Shown piece by piece: positions 20,640 to 31,849 of a stretch of 64,000 nt of DNA (positions within the stretch are counted from its first letter, which is position 1; each line of letters begins with the position of its first letter). This DNA comes from Epiperipatus broadwayi (lineage: Eukaryota; Onychophora; Udeonychophora; Euonychophora; Peripatidae). The position numbers and the translations under genes were made by a program. Under the pieces are notes generated by a model. The model was not told the DNA's origin. It did no database searches and worked only from the letters and a program-made list of their open reading frames with translations. The stretch is from assembly GCA_028023455.1 (NCBI GenBank), contig JAQFVV010013282.1:64001-128000 (forward strand), given 5' to 3'.

Positions 20640-21120
20640 GTTATATATTACTTTTTTGATTGATTAGCAATTTTTTGGGAGAGGGAAGTACACATATATG
20701 TGTATTTAATTTCTTTTGGATTACTTTTTTTAATTGTTTTAATCTGACATACTTATTGCTATCAATGACGTTCTTATGGATTATTTTTTGTATTGCTTTG
20801 ATTGCGAAAAAGGTGTTTAGTAAATAAAATTAACAAAATATTATCTACTTTTGTTTTCTTATGAAATTTTTTCAATGTTTTTACCATTATGTCAGACAGC
20901 AAAAGATTATATGATCACATATAATGTATTCCTTTTTTCTTTTTTTTTTGGAATTTAAAAAATGGCTATATTCAGGTCTGATCCCATAGGTGAGACAGTG
21001 AGATATCTGCTTCAGGTGTCGAATTAAAAGGCACTAAAATGTTACATTATTTTAATATATATTTAATATTAATTTTTTTTTTCTGATTAAATTAACTTCT
21101 TGTTCGAAATAAGTCTTTTC
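20640..21120. other. AT-rich stretch, nothing recognised
   Basis: No supported feature. Confidence 0.35.
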
Positions 21121-21147
21121 TATAATTTTAAAATGTAAATTTTTGAT

Positions 21148-21339
21148 GTGTTTCAGACTCAGGCTATATTTATTTTTGAATTGTTAGGAATAATGCGAAG
21201 CACGAATTATTTATGGGATATTTCCCATGATCTATTGCAGAGTAATGGATTCATAAAGTTACTTGTATTGCAACTCGAGTTTATTACTGTAACCATTTGT
21301 ACGATAAAACATTCGATTATTTATTTATTGTTAATATAA
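21148..21339 (+). CDS. Weak candidate exon, hydrophobic, unknown
   Basis: A 63-codon frame in which TGTTTCAG, an acceptor-like site, falls at the third codon. The sequence keeps five CpGs within 130 bases (ATGCGAAGCACG, ACTCGAG, TACGATAAAACATTCG). The translated segment is hydrophobic with LQLEFITVTICTIKHSI as a possible membrane segment. No family is recognised. It may be the edge of a host exon or chance. Confidence 0.22.
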   Translation: MFQTQAIFIFELLGIMRSTNYLWDISHDLLQSNGFIKLLVLQLEFITVTICTIKHSIIYLLLI

Positions 21340-21344
21340 CTTAA

Positions 21345-22070
21345 AGTTAATATATTTCTTTAACTGACAGTTGGTAGAGTTTAAATTTGTTTTGTTTTTT
21401 AACTTTCAAATAATTTTTTTAAAATAAACAATTACTTTGTTTGATTTTTCATAAAGTTATAATTTTCATCAATTTATTTTTATTGACAACATTTATTGTA
21501 AATTCACTGTTTAAAATATTTTTTCTAAAATGATTTTTTATTTCAAAAAGAATTACAAATTACTGGAAAATATATTCACAATTTAATTTGAAATAGTTAA
21601 TTTTAGCACGGCAATATGAGCATTTAGTAATAGTCCCTGACTGTCCTTAGGCCTTTGCAGCTGTCATAATGAAGAAGACTTTACACATTTCTTAAAAACA
21701 TCTGGAAACACTGGCTCATTTCACCATTAAGAATAGTTTAGAAGATTTCAAGTGTTGTTTGTTTTCGTGATAAGTAGTTCAATTAGTATCGAGGGAGAAG
21801 GGGAGGGGGTCGATTTGATTGTATAAACATCGCTTTTTAGAAACACTCTAAATAAAGTGCTTGATGAAATAATTTACATAAAATATGTAACTAGAAACAT
21901 GTTTTTTTTTCTTTTTAAAAAAACCATACATAAACAAGGTATCTCAAAATTATAATAAACCGAAAAATTACTAATAGAAGCTATGCAACAATTAACTTGT
22001 TTTTGCGTACCTATATATATACCCTGAGAAATTTGGGCCGTTAATAGAGCTTCCGACTTCAGACCTGTCA
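21345..22070. other. AT-rich stretch, nothing recognised
   Basis: A minus-strand 65-codon frame (21874-22071) has no support as a gene. Confidence 0.35.
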
Positions 22071-22071
22071 A

Positions 22072-22480
22072 AGAAGTATGGAGAGTTGCATATTAGGAGT
22101 AACAAAAAGAGATTAAAAACCAAATACATGGGTAAGATTACGAACAGGTGTTATGACATTGTTGAAGGAATTTAATAGAATAAGTGAAGTTAATCTTGAC
22201 ATGTTACTAGAAGAGATGATAAATAGATGGAATGTTAAAATGGACTCCAAGAGATTTAAAAGACCTAGAAAGAGACCATGTGTGAGATGGGTGTATGAAA
22301 TAAGGAAGTGTGCTGGAGTGATGTGGAGAAGAGAGATTAGAGATCGGAGAAGATGGATTGAACTTGGAGAGACCTTCTCTCTAAGGTGGGTTGATGGGGG
22401 GGGGAAAAAGGGGGGGGTTATTTTAAAAATACTTTTTTGGAAAAAAACAAAGGGGGGGGGTGGAGGAAAGTAGATGAGGG
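22072..22480 (+). pseudogene. RTE-type LINE 3' end with a 106-codon frame
   Basis: The frame from 22153 encodes the RTE C-terminal block with little damage: MDSKRFKRPRKRPCVRW, EIRKCAGVMWRREIRDR, RRWIELGETFSLRWVDGG. Upstream in another frame is KPNTWVRLRTGV. After GGVDGG-coding sequence it runs into a G-rich low-complexity tract instead of the GAT-rich tail seen at 19960-20010. Confidence 0.7.
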
Positions 22481-22680
22481 GGGAGATAATTTAAATTAAT
22501 TCAATTTATGAAGGTTTTGGGGGTATGGGGCGGCTGATCGGGTTAAAAGTGATTTAAGTGAGTTGGGAATTAGTTTTATTTTTCAAGTTTTTTGTTTTTA
22601 AAATAATAAAAAAAGGAAGAGATATTTGGATTTAAAAATCTGGGCAATAAAAAGAATGAAGTGGGGGAATGGGTGAACTT
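22392..22680. repeat. G-rich low-complexity tract
   Basis: Runs of 7-9 G alternate with A and T, an abrupt strand-asymmetric composition unlike the rest of the window. It may be a real G-rich satellite-like tail or low-quality assembled sequence. Confidence 0.6.
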
Positions 22681-22734
22681 GTAATGTGACTGCTTTCTCG
22701 ACTTGCCATGGGATAGAATACTATGGATTTAAAT

Positions 22735-22975
22735 ATTCAATATTATTGGATATATATTTGAAATACAGGAACACTTTACATGCCTGGAGCCTAATTGTAA
22801 ATATAGGGGACTTGAACTCACTTTCAAGCATCCTTCAACTATCCATACTATCTCATACCACTAATACACAAGACCACATACATGTAGAAAAGATAAATAA
22901 TCACCAATATACATATTTCATGCTAAACCAGCCCTCATCAGTTGATCTAGATTATCATCTCCCCCCCCCCACATA
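22735..22975 (-). mobile_element. Family B ribozyme SINE, copy B1
   Basis: Minus-sense copy. Plus-strand landmarks in order: ACTTGAACTCACTTTCAAGC (B-box region), GACCACATACATGTAGAAAA, and the hammerhead block. It ends at a C-run and TA microsatellite (22963-22997) that separate it from the inverted copy B2. Confidence 0.75.
22898..22954 (-). ncRNA. Type I hammerhead ribozyme, family B copy B1
   Basis: In minus sense: CTGATGA, stem II GGGCT/AGCAT with a GGTTT loop (one mismatch), GAAA, stem III ATA/TAT capped by TG, then UA as the cleavage dinucleotide. Stem I pairs ATCAA with TTGGT, then after a TAG bulge pairs TAATC with GATTA. All conserved core positions are present. Confidence 0.7.
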
Positions 22976-23007
22976 CATATATATATATATATATATTGAG
23001 CACTGAT

Positions 23008-23190
23008 TATATATGTGTGTGTGGGAGATGATAATCTGGACCAACTGATGAGTGCTGGTTTAGCATGAAATACAAATTTTGGTGATTATTTATCTTTTCT
23101 ACATGTATGTGGTCTTGTGTATCAGTGGTATGAGATAGTATGGATAGTTGAAGGGTGCTTGAAAGTCTGAGTTCAATTCCCCTATATTTA
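23008..23190 (+). mobile_element. Family B ribozyme SINE, copy B2 (inverted to B1)
   Basis: Plus-sense copy: hammerhead at 23032-23088, tRNA-like middle (GTGGTATGAGATAGTATGG), and a perfect Pol III B box GTTCAATTCC at 23171-23180. Ribozyme first and Pol III box second on the same strand is the arrangement of the whole family. Confidence 0.75.
23032..23088 (+). ncRNA. Type I hammerhead ribozyme, family B copy B2
   Basis: CTGATGA at 23045-23051. Stem II is GTGCT/AGCAT, five pairs including one G.U, with a GGTTT loop. GAAA is at 23067-23070. Stem III is A-U and U-A with a short loop. The cleavage dinucleotide is UU with predicted cleavage after T23078. Stem I is ACCAA with TTGGT (23079-23083), then a bulge, then TAATC (23032-23036) with GATTA (23084-23088). 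Confidence 0.75.
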
Positions 23191-23729
23191 TTATTGGATA
23201 ACTAACTGTTTTTAATTATATAATAACGCAAAAATGGAAACCACTAAAACTTCTCCATTCAGCAATTTGTCAAATATAATCCTTAATGCATTCCTTTTCA
23301 TTGCTTCTTTGAGCTCTTTGACTGGTGAGCCAATTAAAGATTGTTTTACTTTGAACAATTGGACACACACATACAGTTCAATTAGAAAAGGGCAATACTT
23401 TAGTGAATGTAATGATAATTTTAGAATCTGAGTGTTCATTATTAGACATCTAATTCTATATTATTAAAATAAGCTCCCTTGCACATTTTAATTGAAAACT
23501 TAATGAATTGGACATCTAATTATTCCTGATCTATTTTATTTTAGGATCATTATCACTATTAAACTAATTCAAAACTCTTTCCAAGAACTTTATGGTCTTG
23601 ATAAGTCTTTTATTTTAATTTATATTCACAAAAATTACAAACCCTGATATCAATTGGTTAATCTATTTGTACTATTCAGAAATTGCTTTACATCATCTTC
23701 TGGCAAATGTATTGTAATGGTAAGAATTG

Positions 23730-25960
23730 TCCTTCCACATAACAAAATCTAGAACACAGGCAAAATACACTAAAGCTGATCGAATCTGGATGCTGGGATC
23801 CAGAACCCGACCAACATTCACTCCTTTCACCTCTGCTCAACAATCTAATACCCTATGGATGACATTTTTCAACTTACACAGACATTCAATTTAACCTCAG
23901 TCCAGCAGTCACTCAGGGTAAAACAAAAGACTCATAAATGGACTAATTGGACACTGATTTGGTCAAATATACACACATATGACTAAGTAATTAATTAAAA
24001 TATCAATGATTGTTTATGAAATTTAATAGAATGATCTACCTATAGGTATTATGATGTCTGTGCAAATAAATCTAGAGTTGGATAAAATGAATTCATGGAC
24101 AATAAAGATAAGAAAACGAGTTATAATTTTAAATATTATTAATTTAATAAAACAATAACAAATAGTTAATCAAAATATACACAATTATATAATGAAAACA
24201 TGAGATATTATGCACACAGGCATTGCATAACTAATGAGATTAATGTTACATATTATCTCATTATAAGTACTCAACAAAATGTAGTGCAGTATGGGAGTTT
24301 ATGCCTATATTAATATGCCAAATTTCTAGCTCTTGTGTAGTCTGCTAAATCATATGGAACTTTATAGCCAAAGTTATATAACTAACTTAATAGCGCTCCT
24401 ATGGTGTCTATCTATATCAAGTTAAGTTGAGCACTTAATCAGGCTCAGAGATATGCAGGTTAGCATGTTAACCTTGATTAGGGTATACACTGATGCTAGA
24501 TAAGTATTTAATATAAAGAGAGAGAAAACTGGTTTATGATAGGTTTACCTATATACTCTATGGCACATATTAAAATATTAATAAAGCTAAAAGGTGCAAA
24601 TGGGTCATTATTTATGGGCTTCAGCCTCCAAAGGCTTGGTTGCCCTACAACCACTCAACTTGCTACGAATAGGAACATTAATAGTTCAGGGAGTCGGATA
24701 AGCATTAATTATGAATAATCTAGGTCCTTGTGCCCTAGTTCTAAAAGAGTGTGCTTTACCCAAACTAAGTGGATAAGTGTGACTTCCACCAGCAACTCAT
24801 CAAGAATCATGCAGCAAGCAGATAATTGTACATTGCGTATTTAGTAAGGACACATCCACAACTTATACATATATAACGCAAATATGTAAAATTATATTAC
24901 TGTGCCTTAAAAATAGATAGCATCTATTTGCATATCTATACAACCCAGTTCTCAAATTTAGTATTTCAAATATACTATTTAGGGACTAAATTAATTAGTA
25001 ACCTAGTTTAATATTATCACCTGCATCCCAACATATATAATTCTAAGGAAGACAAAGCATATTTGCGGGGTAATTACAAATAAAACATTAAAATATGCTT
25101 TGAGAATATTTCTGTGGCTGGTTCCTATGATGTATGAGTTACATATATAAATAGTTATAATTTATAACTAGAGTTAAGCAAACTACAATTTTAACTAGAG
25201 AACGACTGATTATTAGAATATTAATACCCAAAAATTAATCAGTAAAATACTAACATGATCTCAAAACAGTGAGTGAGAAAATTAATAATTCAATTATTTA
25301 TTATATTTATTATAGTGAAGATTTGAAATTATCTTTGCAGATTGATATACTCGCGGTTTCAAGTTATTTGGCATATTAAATACATAAAACATTAAAATGA
25401 TAAAAATGATAGAATAAATTGGATAGATTAGAAATAGACATAAAAGACCGTAGAAAATTATACATTTAGTTTAAAATAGATTGAGTTTTACATTTTAACA
25501 GAGAATTCAATATCACAAGTTTTACAATCAGACAAGATTTAAACATTACAATTTAACAGTTTTCTTTGCAGATTTTAGGAAAGGTGATTGGGAAAGGCAG
25601 ATTTAATAAATAGCTGGCATTTAAAAGAAAGAATTGAAAGTCACAGTTTATGAACAGAGCTCTGAGGGAAAATTTATCAATTTACCAGTCAGCTGTTTTC
25701 ATTGCAGTTCTGTGCACTCGAGATGATAATAAGTTGACACTTTTGGCAATGATTTAAAGTTAATGGATGTTTTTCCATGGGCTGCTTTGCTGGTATGCGG
25801 CATTATGTTTTATCGAACCAAAGTTCTTCTCCATCCGGTAAGGAGGGAGGTGGTGATTATTGCCTACTATCCCATCATTTTGAAGATAAAATGAACATGG
25901 GTTCTGTTTACAATTCACTTAATATATATGTCATCCATCCTTGGTGACAAACTTTAAGTA
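23730..25960. repeat. Unclassified repeat of about 2.2 kb, copy E1
   Basis: Several blocks align in order with 55620-57880: GGCAAAATACACTAAAGCTG with a matching ATCAAGGCTGATCTAGATGA; ACCCTATGGATGACAT with ACCCTATGAATGACAT; CAGCAGTCACTCAGGG...AAGACTC with CAACAGTAGCAAAGGG...AGAGACTC; AAGCATATTTGCGGGG with AAGCATATTTGGGACT; and CATGGGCTGCTTTGCTG with CATGGGCTGGTTCATCAG. No reverse transcriptase or transposase motif was found, so it looks non-autonomous. Edges are approximate. Confidence 0.45.
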
Positions 25961-25964
25961 TTTA

Positions 25965-28095
25965 TATCCTTCTTAACTCTGGCCACCTGTTTATTTTTAC
26001 AAGCTTGTCCGCATTTATTTTATTTTAGAAAAATATATTTAATTGCCAAAGCTAGTAGAAAAACCCATTACTTCATTTTACAAAAACATTTTTAATTATG
26101 GCAACTAATTTAAATTTTGTTTTTCTGCTTTTTTACCTGTTTATTGTGACAATGCTATAAAATTCTGAGAATTTTGTTATTAACATTTTAGATTTATAAA
26201 ATCAAGTTCACGCTATTTTAGGACTATTGCATGACCTAATTCGAAAGTTGTTTACAAAAATTAAATGTTACTTTGAAAAAGTTACTTTGATAATTAGTAG
26301 AAAACTAATTTTATTACCATACATGCAGAATAACAATGGAAATGGCTTATATGCATATGCGATTTCGATAACATAACAATAAAATTGGCTAAATAATTTA
26401 AACTAAAATATTTCTTAAACTAGAAATATTTATAAAATGGATACTTATCTGTAATATATACATTTACTATTAAATTACAGACTTACCATTCACATATATA
26501 TACATGATTTTGTATATATAGTAATTTAAAATTGTTTAAATGGGTACTCTGAGAGAGTTTAAACCTGGCATATAGATAGGTGTAGGGGTAAAATACGTGA
26601 AACAGGTGGATGGATAAAACTGACTGTTTCAGTATAGTGTAATTAATCTTAATTATATATTGTTTGAAATTAAATTTAATATTTTTTACATATATAAAAA
26701 CCATCATCAAAACTTTCAGCTTCATTTGAACATTAAAAGTAACTAGAGTATGTATTTACTAAACAATAAACATATGGCTTCATCTCCATGTGAAGTCTAG
26801 TAATGTTTAAGTGCTGGAGTATCAAAATTAAGTTATATTTTAGGAACCTATCGAGTCTATCGCTCTACCATTCAACTAAATACAAAAAGCAAATGGTTTG
26901 TAATTACTATTATTTTCTTAGAGGACATTTTTTCTGCTTTTTTATTTATTTTCACAAATGACCTTTCTTGCAATATTATTTAAAGTTAAGAATGAGTAGC
27001 TAAAATTACTGTTTGGAAAAAGATAGGACGTAAAACAGCTTTTCCTTAGATGAAGCAGAGGCTTATATATATAGACCATGTCTGGGGACTTTGTTAAGTA
27101 TGATTTGAAATTATACTGTAATGACTTCTAGATAGTGGAGATCAAAATAACTAAGGAAGCCATGCAGTGGGGCAGTTTAACCCACAAATGTTTTTAGGGG
27201 AAAAAATAACATTTTTAGTATAATTTTAAATTCTGATTATTGTCATAACATCTGAAATTACTTCAACAATCATCAAATTTATATCATCTTTAGAAATTCA
27301 CTTGCTGATGAGATATATTTAGATTGTAATTAGTAGTGTGTATTACATACATTTTTTGAAAGAAAAAAAAGAATATATGCTTTAGTTGGTTTCATTTTAA
27401 ACACCTTTCTTATAATATAGAAGGGAGGGATCTCCCCCCCTCCCCCCATTTTTGTCTTCTTGGGAGGTTTGGTTTTTTCCCCCCTTTACTAAATAAATAA
27501 AAAAAAAAAAAAATTGTCAGAATTATTTTATTTTTAGCTGTATATTGCACATGGAGCAATAATAATTAATCAACATCTTAACTCTACAATCCAAATTAAA
27601 ATTTGCACTGAGTAAAACATGAATCTTAAAATATTTCTTTCAGTAAATAAGAATCTAGATATTTTTGTCTAACATACAATCAATAATGTAAAACTTCTCA
27701 AATTCTTGTTATCCAACAATTTGTGGATACCACCTTCTCTTTTTATTATTTTCCTGCCCTTTATCCTAAAGTGGAATATTTGAAGATTAGCAACTTAACA
27801 TTTAGCCTATTGTATTATATAAAACAATCATGTAATTAATTCATTGCAAAATTAGATCTTATAATAGTGACACATTGTAAAATAGTTTCTTAAACAATTT
27901 TCATGTATAGGACAATATACCTAGAAGCCCTTATGGCAAGTTAAACATTCCTCACCCTAAACTCCTTACATACACAATAGATGTAACTATTTATTACTTA
28001 TTTATTATTTATTTAGTCTTATAAGATTTATTTTTTAATTCCTATCTTAAACAAAGGCAAAATTCTCCATACAGTAGTGCCTCATATTATGTAAT
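25965..28095. other. AT-rich stretch, nothing recognised
   Basis: It contains a C-run/A-run low-complexity tract at 27432-27514 (CCCCCCCTCCCCCC, then poly-A) and a short family A end fragment at 28053-28082 (AAACAAAGGCAAAATTCTCC). Confidence 0.4.
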
Positions 28096-28099
28096 TTTG

Positions 28100-28430
28100 T
28101 TATAAAAACTTTAAAAAATCATAAAATTTCTACTTCTTTCACTCTCTCCCATTCTTCATGTAATTTATTCTGTTTCTATACTACAAAAAAATAAATGTTC
28201 AATACTTTCTTTTCCACTTTCATATAAACTACATATATAATCCAAACTTTTATTTCATCTCATCTTTTTTTTGTACTTGCTTCAGCTTCCACTCTTGTAG
28301 CAAATAACCATTAAATCCCTTTGATGTTACCACATACTCTTCATATTTTATATAATTTTTATTCTTTGATAACACTATTTTTTTATTCATTTTCTGCCAT
28401 TCCAATCAACTTATCTAACTTCTTTTTCTA
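28100..28430 (-). pseudogene. LINE C-terminal fragment (zf-RVT-like), decayed
   Basis: The minus-strand translation, broken by stops, contains VCGNIKG and VVTSKGFNGYLLQEWKLKQ, then KDEMK..FGLYM and an E-rich end (MKNGRE). The arrangement recalls the end of Tx1/L1-like ORF2 but no intact zinc-binding cysteines remain. It stops just before the hAT boundary at 28461. Confidence 0.3.
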
Positions 28431-29011
28431 ATCTTGCATGTAGTAAGTTATTATCTAAACCAAGAAGCCTAACCCATAGCTCATGAGCCACATGTGGTTT
28501 GTGCAACCTTTTATTGTATCTCATTTTATGAATGGTGCAAACTCAATGACACAGCAGCTCCAAGTGGCTCCACTTTGTATCACTGAAGCAGAGAGCAGTC
28601 AATTGAGTTATTTTGTAATATTTCTTTACACATGAATTTTTGAAAGAATCTATCATGGTTTTATCCAAGTGTAAAAATAACTGCTTAATTCTACATACGT
28701 TTATCCTTATTATTTATTTGTAGTTACACTAATTATGTCTTCATACGAGCCAAAGAACCATCATTATGACTAATGGAATGAGAATGTTTTTTAATTTATT
28801 TTAAAAACATGTATTTGTTTGATTTGTTTTAACCAGTTGCTGGGGGGGGGGGGTGCATCATAAAATGAGATTTTACAGCAGTTCGTGAAAAATGTGATAC
28901 TGAATATTCTTCTTAAAAGCAGTTTCAAAAAAAAAAGACTAAAGTGATATAAATGAAAACTACATTAGTTGTCCAACAATTGATATTTACAATCATGAGT
29001 AAATATGTAAT

Positions 29012-29500
29012 TTAATACACTGTGCAGGCTTACACACACCCGCACATATAATGTATTATATAAGGGACTCAAACTCAGACTTTCAAATGACCCTCAACTC
29101 TCCATAGCATCTTATATTGCTAACCCACCTGATCACACACATGTTGGAAAGATAAATAATCACCAATATATGTATCTCATGCTAAACCAGCAATCATCAG
29201 TTGGTCTAGATTACTATCTCCACACATATATACAATCAGTGCTCAATATTAAGATAGACAATCTTCATACTTTAATGGATAAACTTCTTCATACTTTAAT
29301 GGATAAACTTCAAACTACTCCAACCCACAACTCTTCAGCCTTCCATTTCATTGAAAATCTGACGATGGAACATTCAAAGCCCTTGTTAGTGCCAAGGTTG
29401 TCATCCTACCCATGTTGACATATTAGTCATTCTGACCCCTCATGTACAGGAAAATAATTCATTTATACATACATATGTGAGGGATGGGCAGACCTTTTAT
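29012..29500 (-). mobile_element. Family B ribozyme SINE, long copy B3 nested in the hAT element
   Basis: The longest copy type, shared with 38882-39325: end block ACTGTGCAGGCTTACACACA, tRNA-like region, hammerhead block (29157-29213), then a body with AACTCTTCAGCCTTCCATTT and CATGTTGACATATTAGTCAT. A 28-base stretch (ACTTTAATGGATAAACTTC) is duplicated in tandem at about 29270-29310 compared with the other copy. Confidence 0.7.
29157..29213 (-). ncRNA. Hammerhead relic, family B copy B3
   Basis: In minus sense CTGATGA is intact, but the GAAA segment reads GAGA and the closing pair of stem II is lost (TTGCT/AGCAT). Stem I ACCAA/TTGGT and TAATC/GATTA are perfect, and stem III is ATA/TAT. The change at an invariant A predicts an inactive ribozyme. 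Confidence 0.6.
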
Positions 29501-29515
29501 ACACTATTTATATAA

Positions 29516-29707
29516 ATTAATACATTGCACAGGCTTAAACCTGCATTTATATATGTAATATAGGTGGGATTCGAACTCAGACTTTTACACAACCCACTAT
29601 TCTCAGTGCCATCTCATATTTCTGATCCACCTGATCCCACACATGTTGAAAAGATAAATAATCACCAGCCTATGTTACATATATAAATGCAGGTTTAAGC
29701 CTGTGCA
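29516..29707. mobile_element. Family B copy B4 with inverted end
   Basis: TTGCACAGGCTTAAACCTGC and a perfect minus-strand B box (GTTCGAATCC, 29567-29576) start the copy. Where the ribozyme should begin (29662) the sequence instead turns into the reverse complement of the family end (TAAATGCAGGTTTAAGCCTG, TGCAATAT), so the copy is closed by its own inverted terminus. Confidence 0.6.
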
Positions 29708-29719
29708 ATATATTTATTT

Positions 29720-30620
29720 CAATAATTGAAAAATAAGGATGAAATTAAGCCAGCTATCCAAGAAGTTCAATTAGCCAGAAATTCATTACTCTAGAATAGA
29801 TGCAATGTTTGAAAATATCAGCACAAGTAAAAAATGATTTACTAAAATGCTTGTTTCTACATTTACAATGTGCCAATCAATAGTCAGCTGCAATAAATAT
29901 TTTTATAAGGATGGTATTTAATGATTTCTCAGTAAAGGAAGATATATTGTTAGTTTTACCATTAAAAAGAAATATCTGTGGAGAAAACATACATACATAC
30001 CATGTCACATTATTAGAAACTACATTAAAGAAATAAATCTCCCACTTCATAAATTTGTATCCATAGCAACATACCATGCATCTTCCATAATTGGTTCTGG
30101 TGTTGGCTTAATTGCATAATGTAACAATGATACAGAGTTTTCAAACTTTTTCTCTACCACTACATTAAACATCAACAAGCATTATGAACAAAAGCATTGC
30201 ATTATGAATATGCTAGGAAAGTTATTATAAAAATTATAAATTCTATTATGCAAGATCACCTCAGAGCATATTATTCAAGATACTAACTGACTTGGTGTTC
30301 AATATGGAAGTTTAATGTTATGTTCTGAAGTTTGATGGCTTAGCATGAGAGAAGTCCTACACCAATTTTTAGAGCTTATGAAAAACTTAGTGTTCATGGC
30401 AGGTTATCTGATATTGCTTTTCTTGCAGACATAACAATAAAAATTAATACCTTGGACTTCAGGAGAAACAAAAGACTACTACTGAATTAATAGATGAGTG
30501 TAAACTTATTTAAATCAAAATTACATTTGTAGATATCTCAAATAAAGGAATGTAGCAATAGTCACTTTTCAAATTTGAAGAACTATATCAAATCACATAA
30601 AAAATCAAAACAGAAAAATA
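29720..30620 (+). pseudogene. hAT transposase remnant (RNase H-like core region)
   Basis: Plus-strand fragments with frameshifts follow the catalytic region of ZBED5-like hAT transposases: PAIQEVQLARNSLL and RIDAMFENISTSKK, then KEINLPLHKFVSIAT plus GSGVGLIA (30025-30115), then EV*WLSMREVLHQFLEL (about 30328-30375; related proteins read EVRWLSRGKVL), then LSDIAFLADITIKINTLDLQ. The acidic catalytic residues cannot be placed with certainty. Multiple stops make it non-functional. Confidence 0.6.
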
Positions 30621-30974
30621 TTCTGAAAATCTCACTTAACTTTAAAATAATTTCAAAATAGATTTTCAGATTTTCATAAAATTCAGTCAATTGCTTCATT
30701 TATTTTAAATCCATTTGTTGATACTAATATTTCTGAAATATCACAATAGATTGCAAGTATGATAAATAAAAATGCCACTAGTCTAGAAAAGGATATAATT
30801 GATTTTCAATCTGATCCATGATTAAAACACTTGTAGATGAGAAAAAAGGTTATCATTGATTAGCCCCCACATGCCGCTTGATGGCTCTGTTGCTAGTCAA
30901 AAACCAATAGATATAACATTACTGGACTGATTTACTATTAACTTTTTTTTACACTATTCTGATACAACACTATA

Positions 30975-31175
30975 CATGTCAGCACGTAACACTGGAATTC
31001 ACAGGGAGAAGGATCCAATGGTTTTGCTGATCTGAAGGATCATCCATCACATATGTGACAATTTTTAAAACATTATCCATGTCAGCACCTAGCACTGGAA
31101 TTTGCAGGGAGGGGAATCCAATCGTTTTGCCGATCTGAAGGATCATCTGTCACAACATACACAACATTTTGAAAA
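30975..31175 (+). repeat. Tandem duplication inside the hAT element, unit about 105 bp
   Basis: Two similar units: CATGTCAGCACGTAACACTGG...GATCTGAAGGATCATCCATCA (30976-31055) and CATGTCAGCACCTAGCACTGG...GATCTGAAGGATCATCTGTCA (31078-31155). They sit between the transposase core and the C-terminal dimerisation segment and are not part of either. Confidence 0.8.
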
Positions 31176-31484
31176 ACAAAATTTTTTAATATAATCTAAT
31201 ATTTCTTTTTTTTCAATTACCATCTGATCAAAAAAAAAAGTTTTCAATACTATTTTAAAACAATTTACGAAACACGAATCACAGAAGCTGCTTAGCGGCT
31301 AATATGAACAGAAATGTTCTATAGGCCATATGAATAGTATATTTCTGTGCTTTTGCATGGAAACAGTGATATCAAGTGGTGTACAGGGGATAATTGACAA
31401 TAACCAGAAAAATATCCACTCTTAAAGCAAACTTTTCAACAGATAAACTCTTGCTTTGGTTCAACTTACTCTTGCGATGGTGAT

Positions 31485-31586
31485 TTTTCAACAAGAAACT
31501 TTTTAAAATCAAAGTTCAGATCCAGAATAAGAAATGAGCATTTGAATGACTTCATTAGTAAGATCGTACATGCCAGAGTACCATAA
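31485..31586 (+). pseudogene. hAT transposase C-terminal dimerisation segment (hATC)
   Basis: An in-frame run of 33 codons reads FSTRNFLKSKFRSRIRNEHL then NDFISKIVHARVP, then stop. K(S/T)K(F/Y)RSR...(D/N)EHLND is the hallmark of the hATC end of this transposase group. Position and strand agree with the core remnant upstream. Confidence 0.65.
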
Positions 31587-31849
31587 ACTGGCAGAAGACT
31601 GTCAGTTTTCATATTAAAGTATGTTTTTTCTGTATTTACTTTGTATTTGAATCCAAAACAAATAGGAGTATAAGTATAATCATATATTCTTTTAATCATA
31701 TTACAAATTTTTATTATTTGTGCATTGAATATGTTTAAAACTAAAATACTAAAAGTGCAAAATTTATTTGTGGCTTGACTAAAATTTTTATATTCTAAAT
31801 TGCTTTAAGCTAAGTTAAAGGTTAGGAACCATTGATCTAGACATTTTTA

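Larger units (their letters stand above)
28453..31842 (+). mobile_element. hAT DNA transposon, about 3.4 kb, decayed, with 8-bp target duplication
   Basis: Terminal inverted repeats: the left end CAAGAAGCCTAACC and the right end, read inward on minus, CAATGGTTCCTAACC. They are flanked by ATCTAAAC (28453-28460) and ATCTAGAC (31835-31842), 7 of 8 identical, and hAT elements make 8-bp duplications. Between them lie transposase remnants (29720-30620 and 31485-31586). Two family B SINE copies are inserted inside (29012-29705), so the hAT insertion is older. The sub-terminal CTCATGAGCCACATGTGG is itself palindromic, as hAT sub-terminal regions often are. Confidence 0.65.

Noticed and set aside
22026-22070. 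41-nt microexon on minus bordered by TTTGACAG and CAGGTATAT
   Set aside because: It abuts the start of an RTE fragment and rests on splice-like dinucleotides alone; too weak to list.
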